Shown here piece by piece: positions 57,645-64,000 of a DNA stretch of 64,000 bases. Below the pieces are notes generated by a model. That model was not told where the DNA came from. It saw nothing but the letters and a program-made list of their open reading frames with translations, and did no database searches. Position numbers and translations under genes: made by a program. Position 1 is the stretch's first letter, and each line of letters starts with the position of its first letter. Source of the stretch: Nucisporomicrobium flavum (lineage in GTDB: Bacteria > Actinomycetota > Actinomycetes > Mycobacteriales > Micromonosporaceae); the NCBI RefSeq assembly GCF_016464385.1, contig NZ_JADMLH010000001.1, positions 643,431 to 707,430 on the forward strand, in the 5' to 3' direction.

Positions 57645-59882
57645 ATGCAGACACGCACGGACGCCTGGCGCGGCTTCACGGGGACGGGTTGGCGCGACGC
57701 GATCGACGTCGCCGGCTTCATCCACGACAACGTGACACCGTACGAGGGTGACGCGCAGTTCCTGGCCGGGCCGACCCACCGCACCGAGCGGCTCTGGCGC
57801 GAACTGCAGCGCATGTTCGTCGAGGAGCGCAAGCGCGGCGTCTACGACGTCGACACGCACACCCCGTCGACCATCACCTCGCACGAGCCGGGCTTCATCG
57901 ACCGCTCCCACGAGCTGATCGTCGGCCTGCAGACCAGCGCTCCGCTGCGCCGGGCCATCATGCCCACCGGCGGCCTGCGCATGGTGGAGAACGGGCTGAA
58001 GGCGTACGGCTACACCCTCGACCCCACCGTCAAGGCGATCTTCTCCCGGTACCGCAAGACCCACAACGACGGTGTGTTCGACGCGTACCCGGCCGACGTC
58101 AAGGCGGCCCGGCGCTCGCACATCATCACCGGCCTGCCGGACGCGTACGGCCGCGGCCGCATCATCGGCGACTACCGCCGCGTCGCCCTGTACGGCGTCG
58201 ACCGGCTCATCGCCGAGCGCAAGGAGCTGAAGGCCGCCCTGGACGGCAAGCGGTCCTCGGACGCGGTCATCCGCGACCGCGAGGAGCTGGCCGAGCAGAT
58301 CCGGGCCCTGGGCGAGCTGAAGGAGATGGCGGCCGGCTACGGCTACGACATCTCCGGGCCGGCGACCACCGCCCGCGAGGCCATCCAGTGGCTGTACTTC
58401 GCGTACCTGGGCGCCACCAAGGAGCAGAACGGCGCGGCCATGTCGCTGGGCCGCACCTCGTCGTTCGTCGACGTGTACGTGCAGCGCGACCAGGCCGAGG
58501 GCACGCTGAGCGAGGAGCAGGCGCAGGAACTCGTCGACGACTTCGTCATGAAGCTGCGGATCATCCGCTTCCTGCGTACCCCCGAATACGACTCGCTGTT
58601 CTCCGGCGACCCGACCTGGGTGACCGAGGCGATCGGCGGCGTCGGCGCCGACGGGCGCCCGCTGGTGACCCGGACGAGCTTCCGCTACCTGCAGACCCTG
58701 TACAACCTGGGTGCGGCCCCCGAGCCGAACCTGACCGTGCTGTGGTCGCCGCGGCTGCCCGAGGGCTTCAAGCGGTTCTGCGCGCAGGTCTCCATGGACA
58801 CCAGCGCCATCCAGTACGAGAACGACGACCTGATCCGGCCGGCGTACAGCGACGACACGGCGATCGCCTGCTGCGTCTCGGCGATGCGGGTCGGCAAGGA
58901 CATGCAGTTCTTCGGCGCCCGCGCCAACCTCGCCAAGGCCCTGCTGTACGCGATCAACGGCGGCCGCGACGAGGTCAGCGGCGAGCAGGTGGCCCCGGCG
59001 TACGCCCCGGTCACCGCGGACGTGCTGGAGTACGAGCAGGTGCTCGACGCGTACGACCGGATGCTGGACTGGCTGGCCGAGACCTACGTCGAGGCGCTGA
59101 ACGTCATCCACTACATGCACGACAAGTACGCGTACGAGCGGCTCGAGATGGCGCTGCACGACCACCCGGTGCACCGCTTCCTCGCGACCGGCATCGCGGG
59201 CCTGTCGGTGGCCGCCGACAGCCTCTCGGCGATCAAGCACGCCCAGGTCAAGGTGCTGCGCGACACCACCGGGCTGGCGGTCGACTACGTGATCGACGGC
59301 GAGTTCCCGGCGTTCGGCAACAACGACGACCGGGCCGACGCGATCGCGGTGGAACTGGTCGAGCGGTTCATGGCGAAGATCCGCCGGCAGCCCGCCTACC
59401 GCGACGCCGAGCCGTCGCTGTCGGTGCTGACCATCACCTCGAACGTGGTGTACGGCAAGCACACCGGCAACACCCCGGACGGGCGCCGCGCCGGCGAGCC
59501 CTTCGCACCCGGAGCCAACCCGATGAACGGGCGGGACAAGCACGGGCTGGTCGCCGCGGCGCTGTCGGTGGCGAAGCTGCCGTACCGCTGCGCCCGCGAC
59601 GGCATCTCGATGACGACCACGGTGACCCCCGCGGGTCTCGGCCGCACCCGCGACGAGCGGATCGGCAACCTGGTCGGCGTGCTCGACGGCTTCACCGACG
59701 GCGGGGGCTTCCACCTCAACGTCAACGTGCTGGACCGGGCGACCCTGGAGGACGCGATGGCCCACCCGGAGAAGTACCCGCAGCTCACCATCCGGGTCTC
59801 CGGGTACGCCGTGAACTTCGTCCGGCTCACCAAGGAGCAGCAGCACGACGTCATCGCCCGTACGTTCCACGGTGCACTGTGA
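57645..59882 (+). CDS. pflB: Pyruvate formate-lyase (formate C-acetyltransferase)
   Basis: A 745-residue glycyl radical enzyme. The active-site pair of adjacent Cys lies in [21 protein letters not shown] at about residues 403-423, and the C-terminal glycyl radical loop is [12 protein letters not shown] at about 722-733. [19 protein letters not shown] is typical of PFL rather than diol dehydratases. Length matches PflB. It cleaves pyruvate with CoA to acetyl-CoA and formate without using NAD, and the radical is destroyed by oxygen. The ATG has AAGGAGG. The activating enzyme follows at once. No formate dehydrogenase or formate channel is in the window. Confidence 0.96.
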   Translation: MQTRTDAWRGFTGTGWRDAIDVAGFIHDNVTPYEGDAQFLAGPTHRTERLWRELQRMFVEERKRGVYDVDTHTPSTITSHEPGFIDRSHELIVGLQTSAPLRRAIMPTGGLRMVENGLKAYGYTLDPTVKAIFSRYRKTHNDGVFDAYPADVKAARRSHIITGLPDAYGRGRIIGDYRRVALYGVDRLIAERKELKAALDGKRSSDAVIRDREELAEQIRALGELKEMAAGYGYDISGPATTAREAIQWLYFAYLGATKEQNGAAMSLGRTSSFVDVYVQRDQAEGTLSEEQAQELVDDFVMKLRIIRFLRTPEYDSLFSGDPTWVTEAIGGVGADGRPLVTRTSFRYLQTLYNLGAAPEPNLTVLWSPRLPEGFKRFCAQVSMDTSAIQYENDDLIRPAYSDDTAIACCVSAMRVGKDMQFFGARANLAKALLYAINGGRDEVSGEQVAPAYAPVTADVLEYEQVLDAYDRMLDWLAETYVEALNVIHYMHDKYAYERLEMALHDHPVHRFLATGIAGLSVAADSLSAIKHAQVKVLRDTTGLAVDYVIDGEFPAFGNNDDRADAIAVELVERFMAKIRRQPAYRDAEPSLSVLTITSNVVYGKHTGNTPDGRRAGEPFAPGANPMNGRDKHGLVAAALSVAKLPYRCARDGISMTTTVTPAGLGRTRDERIGNLVGVLDGFTDGGGFHLNVNVLDRATLEDAMAHPEKYPQLTIRVSGYAVNFVRLTKEQQHDVIARTFHGAL

Positions 59883-59884
59883 CC

Positions 59885-60631
59885 ATGACCGTCGCCCCGC
59901 CGGTGACCGCGGCCGTCCACTCCTTCGACATCTCGACGGGGGTGGACGGCCCGGGCACCCGGTTCGTGGCCTTCCTGGCCGGGTGCCCGCTGCGGTGCCA
60001 GTACTGCCACAGCCCGGACACCTGGTACCGGCGCAGCGGCACCCCGACGACGGTGGACGACCTGGTCACGGAGATCCGCCGGTACGAACGCTTCATCAAG
60101 GTCGCCGGCGGCGGCGTCACCATCAGCGGCGGCGAGCCGCTGCAGCAGCCGGCCTTCGTCCGCGAGGTCTTCACCGCCTGCAAGGAGATGGGCCTGCACA
60201 CGGCCCTGGACACCAGCGGCTTCCTCGGCGACCGCGCCGACGACGCCCTGCTGGCCGTCACGGACCTGGTGCTGCTCGACATCAAGTCGGGCGACCCCCG
60301 CACCTACCGCACGGTGACCAAGACCGGCCGGCTCGAACCCACCATCCGCTTCGCCCACCGCCTCGGCGACCTCGGCAAGCCCATCTGGCTGCGGTTCGTG
60401 CTGGTACCGGGCCTCACCGACGACCCGGCCAACGTGGCCGCGGTCGCCGACATCGCGGCCGGCGTGCCGACCATCGAACGGGTCGAGGTGCTGCCCTTCC
60501 ACCGGCTCGGCCAGAGCAAGTACGCCCAGCTCGGCGTCCCGTTCCCGCTCGCCGACACCGAGCCGCCGGACGAGGCCCTGATCGAGCGCGTCCGCACCCA
60601 GTTCCGCGAGCGCGGGCTCACCGTCTACTGA
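59885..60631 (+). CDS. pflA: Pyruvate formate-lyase activating enzyme (radical SAM)
   Basis: A 248-residue radical SAM protein with the CxxxCxxC cluster motif in FLAGCPLRCQYCHSPDTW (about residues 31-48), the SAM-binding TISGGEPLQQPAF, and TALDTSGFLG and LVLLDIKSGDP in the usual order. It uses reduced flavodoxin or ferredoxin to generate the 5'-deoxyadenosyl radical that activates PflB at its Gly. Candidate reductants (flavodoxin at 35789, PFOR) are in the same island. ATG 59885 is three bases after the pflB stop. GTG 59879, overlapping that stop, is an alternative. Confidence 0.95.
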   Translation: MTVAPPVTAAVHSFDISTGVDGPGTRFVAFLAGCPLRCQYCHSPDTWYRRSGTPTTVDDLVTEIRRYERFIKVAGGGVTISGGEPLQQPAFVREVFTACKEMGLHTALDTSGFLGDRADDALLAVTDLVLLDIKSGDPRTYRTVTKTGRLEPTIRFAHRLGDLGKPIWLRFVLVPGLTDDPANVAAVADIAAGVPTIERVEVLPFHRLGQSKYAQLGVPFPLADTEPPDEALIERVRTQFRERGLTVY

Positions 60632-60654
60632 CGGCGCTCCGCTACGGTGGCGAC

Positions 60655-61077
60655 GTGCGCAGCGATGACCGACCCGACGACCGCGCCGCGATTGCGGCCG
60701 CCGTACGGACGTTCTTCGCCGCTTTCACGTCCGGCCCGGACGTCACCGCCCGCCTCGACGCGCTCCGCCGGCTCTTCCTGCCGGAGGCGGTGATCGTCCG
60801 CACCTGCGGCGGCCCACCCGTCGTCCACGGGGTCGACGACTTCATCGCGCCGCGGCAGGAACTGCTCGCCGGGGGCACCCTCACGGATTTCCGGGAGTGG
60901 GAGGTCGCGGGGCGCACGGAGGTGTTCGGCGACATCGCTCACCACTTCTGCAGCTACGCCAAGGCGGGAGTGCAGGACGGGAACCCCTTCACCGGGCGAG
61001 GGATGAAGACGCTGCAGTTCGTCCGGACGCCCGCCGGCTGGCGCATCAGCGCCGCCGCCTGGGACGACGAGAGATGA
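60655..61077 (+). CDS. NTF2-like/SnoaL-type small protein
   Basis: A 140-residue protein that fits the NTF2-like (DUF4440/SnoaL) cone fold: AIAAAVRTFFAAFTSG, then LRRLFLPEAVIVRTCGGPPVVHGVDDFIAPRQELL and a C-terminal FTGRGMKTLQFVRTPAGWRISAAAWDDE. Such proteins are often enzymes or binding proteins without a predictable substrate. GTG 60655 is the only reasonable start, 23 bases after pflA, with GGTGG upstream. It may be part of the pfl transcript but has no evident link to fermentation. Confidence 0.78.
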   Translation: MRSDDRPDDRAAIAAAVRTFFAAFTSGPDVTARLDALRRLFLPEAVIVRTCGGPPVVHGVDDFIAPRQELLAGGTLTDFREWEVAGRTEVFGDIAHHFCSYAKAGVQDGNPFTGRGMKTLQFVRTPAGWRISAAAWDDER

Positions 61078-61112
61078 CGGCCGCCGCGTTCCTGCCCTCA
61101 TAGGATGGGGTC

Positions 61113-61577
61113 ATGACCCGGACAGACACGGCTTCGCGGCTCATCGCGGCTGCGCCCGACCGCGTCTACGCGGCCCTCGTCGACCCCGCGGCGCTGACGG
61201 CCTGGTTGCCGCCCGACAGCATGACCGGCCGGTTCGAACGGTTCGACGCGCGGCCGGGCGGGTCCTACCGGCTGGTGCTGACCTATGCGGACGCCACGGC
61301 CGCACCGGGCAAGACCACCGCCGGCACGGACGTCGTGGAGGCCCGGTTCGTCGACCTGGTCCCCGGCGTACGGGTGGTGCAGGCCGTCACCTTCGTCTCC
61401 GACGACCCCGCCCAGGCCGGCACCATGACGATGACGTGGGAGGTCATGCCGGCAGAGGGTGGCACGCTCGTGGAGTTCCGGGCCGACGACGTCCCGGCCG
61501 GCATCTCCGCCGAGGACCACGCCGCCGGCATGACGTCCTCGCTCGCCAACCTCGCCCGCCACGTCGAGGCGTCCTGA
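61113..61577 (+). CDS. SRPBCC/AHSA1-family protein
   Basis: A 154-residue START-like protein: ASRLIAAAPDRVYAALVDPAALTAWLPPDSMTGR is the typical AHSA1 beginning, and the C-terminal helix region is GISAEDHAAGMTSSLANLARHVE. The fold has a hydrophobic pocket, and many members act on or carry small lipophilic molecules; the role here is unknown. The ATG has GGATGGGG upstream. It follows the NTF2-like gene by 35 bases and is closed by a hairpin. Confidence 0.88.
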   Translation: MTRTDTASRLIAAAPDRVYAALVDPAALTAWLPPDSMTGRFERFDARPGGSYRLVLTYADATAAPGKTTAGTDVVEARFVDLVPGVRVVQAVTFVSDDPAQAGTMTMTWEVMPAEGGTLVEFRADDVPAGISAEDHAAGMTSSLANLARHVEAS

Positions 61578-61593
61578 CAGTCAGGACTGCGCC

Positions 61594-61625
61594 GTGGCGC
61601 CTCTGCATGAGTCCAGAGGCACCAC
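61594..61625. terminator. Terminator between convergent SRPBCC and small secreted protein genes
   Basis: GTGGCGCCTCTG and CAGAGGCACCAC form a 12-pair stem with one mismatch and an eight-base loop. Confidence 0.65.
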
Positions 61626-61658
61626 AGCTTGCCCGCCGCTTCCCCACCGCGAACTGCG

Positions 61659-61916
61659 TCAGGCCGGCGAATTCGTCGGCTTCGGCGTGGCGAAGGTGAA
61701 GTTGTCGGTATCTACCGCGTCGGCTCCGAAGGCAACCGAGACCGCCGGATCGTCGGTCGTGACCTGCTGCTTCTCTTCTTCGGTGAACTCCGTCGTCCCG
61801 CTTGCCGGCCCTTCCGCGTGCGCCGGCGCCGGGAAGAACATCATCGTCGACGGCAAGCTGAGAACCACGCTCAACGCCAGCCCCGTCAATTTCCCGCTCA
61901 AGGTGATCCGCGCCAC
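61659..61916 (-). CDS. Small secreted protein of unknown function
   Basis: An 85-residue protein. GTG 61916 gives a clear signal peptide: ARITLSGKLTGLALSVVLSLPSTMMFFPAPAHA with cleavage after AHA. The mature part of about 50 residues is acidic and begins EGPASGTTEFTEEEKQQ, followed by a DxxAVSVAFGADAVDTDNFTFATPK segment. I recognise no family. The open frame extends further upstream but that part is Arg-rich and lies over the next gene, so it is not coding. GC content looks slightly lower than in the neighbours. Confidence 0.6.
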   Translation of the reverse strand: MARITLSGKLTGLALSVVLSLPSTMMFFPAPAHAEGPASGTTEFTEEEKQQVTTDDPAVSVAFGADAVDTDNFTFATPKPTNSPA

Positions 61917-61957
61917 TCGCCCATCGACGGCGCCATGTCGGCAGAGGGGTGGCGCGG

Positions 61958-62374
61958 TCAGGACTCCTTCCCGGCGCCGCGTCCCCGTTCCAGGATCGCG
62001 GGGAACGCGCGGACGAACGAACCGAGGCTCTTGTACGGCTCGCGGGAGAGCACCCGCTGCGCGGTCGAGAACGGCAGCGCGGTCATCCCCTGCACGGATA
62101 CGGCGTACGCCCCCTGCGCAGCGTCGTGCATGGTCCAGGACCCGCCGTGTGCCCGGATGAGCACCTCCCCGGCGTAGGCGCCGACGAGCTTCCACCACAG
62201 GTCCAGGCGTTCGTCGGGGAGCGGGCCGTCGGCCAGCAGGAGCTCGCAGACCTCGTCGAGCTCATCGAGGCTCTCCGGCGACCAGTCCAGCCGGCGGCCG
62301 TACTGCTGTCCGACGAGGGCGACACATTCCTCCGCGAAGCGCCGCAGGGTGGCGGCCGGGTCCGGCTCGGTCAT
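61958..62374 (-). CDS. Hypothetical protein, immunity/DUF-like small globular protein
   Basis: A 138-residue soluble protein: FAEECVALVGQQYGRRLDWSPESLDELDEVCELLL, then LDLWWKLVGAYAGEVLIRAHGGSWTMHD, then AQGAYAVSVQGMTALPFSTAQRVLSRE and a C-terminal SLGSFVRAFPAILERG. The G-AY-GE-l---GG-W pattern with a preceding acidic helix is seen in several uncharacterised actinobacterial DUF families; I cannot name the family with confidence. The ATG at 62374 has a weak ribosome binding site. It is upstream of the small secreted protein in the same direction. Confidence 0.68.
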   Translation of the reverse strand: MTEPDPAATLRRFAEECVALVGQQYGRRLDWSPESLDELDEVCELLLADGPLPDERLDLWWKLVGAYAGEVLIRAHGGSWTMHDAAQGAYAVSVQGMTALPFSTAQRVLSREPYKSLGSFVRAFPAILERGRGAGKES

Positions 62375-62509
62375 ACCGGCAATCTTCTCACCAGGGTGAA
62401 TCCTTGCTCGCTCAGATCCCCAGGTGTACCGATCCCGCAACCGTCCGATGCTCGGCGAGCGCGTCGGAGTGCCGATGTTCTGGTCACCTTCCCGATCAAC
62501 GGAGTAGCC

Positions 62510-63172
62510 GTGACCGATCACTGGACCGCCCCGCACCATCACCCATCGGCGCCGTTCGGCGCTGCGGCTCCGGGCTCGGTGCAGCCTTTGCCGGCGTGGC
62601 AGCCGGAGACGCCCGCGTGGCCGTCGCCCGCGCTTCCGCCCGCGGCCGCCGGCACCGGTCACCGCGATGGTGTGCCCCGGTGGAACGAATCGGCAGAGCC
62701 GATGGCCGGCAGCCGCCGCGCAGCTCGCACGTCACCGCCCCCGTGGCAGATCATCGCCGGGGTCGTTGCCGCCGTGGCGTTGTTCGGCTCCGGCTGGCTG
62801 GGCGGTGCCGGCTCGGCCCGCGCGCGGTCCGCCACCAGCGGGCCGGCCGCTGGGGACGCACCGCAGGCTGCCGCGGCCGCCCAGCTGCAGTCGGCGCAGG
62901 GCTCCTGCGACAGCATGCACCGGGGCACCACGCTCGCCGACAACGGCACCACCCTCACCATCGACGGAACCGGTGAGGAGGACTACAACGGCCTCGCCGA
63001 AACGGACCTGCAATGCGTGTTCGACGCGGTCGGGATGACAGAAGCGGTCAAAGCCCACATCGGCCAGACCCGAGCGCTGGACGGCAGGCAGGAGGACTCC
63101 TGGGGCTCGTTCAACGCCTCCTGGACGTTCCATCCCGACGCCGGTTTCGACGGCATGATCCGGCTGGCCTGA
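62510..63172 (+). CDS. Membrane-anchored protein of unknown function
   Basis: A 220-residue protein. A Pro/Ala/His-rich cytoplasmic N-terminus (about 75 residues) is followed by one membrane helix (WQIIAGVVAAVALFGSGWLG), an Ala-rich spacer, and an extracellular domain of about 100 residues with a Cys pair (GSCDSMHRG and LQCVFDAVG). Its NGTTLTIDGTGEEDYNGL and TRALDGRQEDSWGSFNASWTFHPDAGF stretches look like a folded beta domain. No family recognised. GTG 62510 has GGAG upstream. Confidence 0.72.
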   Translation: MTDHWTAPHHHPSAPFGAAAPGSVQPLPAWQPETPAWPSPALPPAAAGTGHRDGVPRWNESAEPMAGSRRAARTSPPPWQIIAGVVAAVALFGSGWLGGAGSARARSATSGPAAGDAPQAAAAAQLQSAQGSCDSMHRGTTLADNGTTLTIDGTGEEDYNGLAETDLQCVFDAVGMTEAVKAHIGQTRALDGRQEDSWGSFNASWTFHPDAGFDGMIRLA

Positions 63173-63303
63173 CGTCGACGCCGCATACGACGGCTTCCCT
63201 GAACGCCGTAGCCGGGCGGGTCGACCGCCGGCGACCCTCAGGCCGCTCGTCGCAGGCCCGATACCCATAGCGCACGTGACGGCGACGAATTGTGAGGTAC
63301 CGA

Positions 63304-64000
63304 GTGAACAACCTCCCACCCCGTGACCCGGGTGCACCGACGAGCCGGACCGGCGGACGCCACGCCGCCCCATCGGCCCTGAAGCCTTCGCTTGCCGTCG
63401 GTGTCCTGGCAGCGGCGGTGGTCGTGGCAGGCGCAGCGGTCGTGACGGTGAGAACTGCCGACGCGAGTGAGGCCGGCACGGCAGCGTCGCCGGCCGCGTC
63501 ACTCCGCCCGGCCATGCCCCCTCGGCGCGCCGAACCGATTGTCGTCACCAGCACCGCTGCATCACCGAGCCTTTCCCCGTCCGCCGCCGCACCGTCGGCC
63601 GCCGCACTGTCGGCCGCACCGACGGTCGTCACCCGCAGCACGCGGCCCTCGACGGTGACGGTCCGGGGATCGGTGCCGATCATGTACTCGGAGTTCGACG
63701 AGATCTACGGCGGATCCGCATGCCAGGGGGGCGGGGAGGGCTACGTCGGGTTTCGCGACGACCTGCGCATGATGAGTCTGCAGACAGGCGCACCCGTGAT
63801 CGTCAAGAACGGCAAGGGCAGGAAGGCGGGTAGCGGAAAACTGGGGCGCGGTGTCCTGTCAGCCGATGGGAACGACTGCGCGATGCCGTTCGAGGTGACG
63901 GTGAAACTGGCCGGAGGCGGTCCGTACCGGTTCACTATCGGCACCCGGTGCAATGACTGCGACTACCCTTCCGTCATCACCAAGGCCTTCACCGCTGAGG
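63304..64000 (+). CDS. Membrane-anchored protein of unknown function, 3' end outside window
   Basis: An open frame from GTG 63304 (GAGGT six bases upstream) to the end of the window, 232 codons without a stop. The N-terminus is polar, then comes a membrane helix (LAVGVLAAAVVVAGAAVVTV), a long Ser/Ala/Pro-rich spacer (about 55-115) and an extracellular part beginning VPIMYSEFDEIYGGSACQGGG. Four Cys are seen (SACQ, NDCAMP and RCNDCDYP), likely disulfides. Its plan of helix, spacer and Cys-containing domain resembles that of the preceding gene, though the sequences differ. Family unknown. Confidence 0.68.
   Translation, partial: MNNLPPRDPGAPTSRTGGRHAAPSALKPSLAVGVLAAAVVVAGAAVVTVRTADASEAGTAASPAASLRPAMPPRRAEPIVVTSTAASPSLSPSAAAPSAAALSAAPTVVTRSTRPSTVTVRGSVPIMYSEFDEIYGGSACQGGGEGYVGFRDDLRMMSLQTGAPVIVKNGKGRKAGSGKLGRGVLSADGNDCAMPFEVTVKLAGGGPYRFTIGTRCNDCDYPSVITKAFTAE

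Overview
The window is very GC-rich, with strong G/C bias at third codon positions, purine-rich Shine-Dalgarno sites, frequent GTG starts and many ATGA/GTGA stop-start overlaps. With the gene content (LacI-controlled pectin genes, Acg-type nitroreductase, DUF1876, several universal stress proteins, split PntA) this points to a filamentous actinomycete, most likely of the Micromonosporaceae (Actinoplanes-like). That placement is inference. No rRNA, tRNA, IS element, CRISPR array or phage gene was seen.

Layout. (a) 1-2334: a cut-off baeRF-type gene, a small coupled gene and a TerC membrane protein. TerC is preceded by a recognisable yybP-ykoY (manganese) riboswitch whose expression hairpin buries the terC ribosome binding site. 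A divergent winged-helix regulator lies beside it. (b) 2470-17729: a pectin/uronate locus. A LacI regulator is co-transcribed with a CUT1 sugar ABC transporter and DUF624. Divergently there is an operon of an oxidoreductase, uronate isomerase, an L-fuconate-dehydratase-type enolase, a fructuronate/tagaturonate-reductase-type enzyme and a second oxidoreductase. DUF6807, a GH43 arabinanase and a PL1 pectate lyase follow on the other strand. LacI-type operators sit in both divergent promoters and reappear upstream of the pectate lyase. (c) 18176-30130: a signalling block with three histidine kinases, two REC-HDOD proteins, a REC plus degenerate HD-GYP protein, a lone receiver, and a secreted subtilase whose C-terminus is a Trp-Ala-Ala-Arg-Ala-Trp repeat. 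Two kinase/REC-HDOD pairs are arranged back to back as mirror images. (d) 30149-31288: a membrane acyltransferase.

(e) 31577-60631 is the most striking part: a dormancy and anaerobic-energy island. It holds an Acg-like nitroreductase, universal stress proteins, a DUF1876 (Rv1738-like) protein, a WS/DGAT lipid-storage acyltransferase, a CBS-BON protein and a GNAT/acyl-CoA-synthetase protein acetyltransferase. It also holds a class I aldolase with flavodoxin, GAPDH, a GltD-like iron-sulfur flavoprotein followed by pyruvate:ferredoxin/flavodoxin oxidoreductase, transhydrogenase PntAA/AB/B, two zinc alcohol dehydrogenases, and pyruvate formate-lyase with its activase. Ten of its transcription units carry a near-palindrome of consensus GGGACCWWNGNCCC 51-83 bases upstream of the start codon. 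The motif closely resembles the core of the Mycobacterium DosR/DevR box, so the island is probably a DosR-type hypoxia regulon. The regulator itself is not in the window.

(f) 60655-64000: small accessory genes (NTF2-like, SRPBCC, secreted and membrane-anchored proteins of unknown function), the last one running off the window.

How the genes work together: region (b) breaks down pectin and imports and catabolises uronates. Region (e) would let the cell keep making ATP and balancing redox when oxygen is limiting, through aldolase, GAPDH, PFOR or PFL, transhydrogenase and alcohol dehydrogenases. Stress proteins, triacylglycerol synthesis and a possible ribosome-hibernation factor would support survival without growth.
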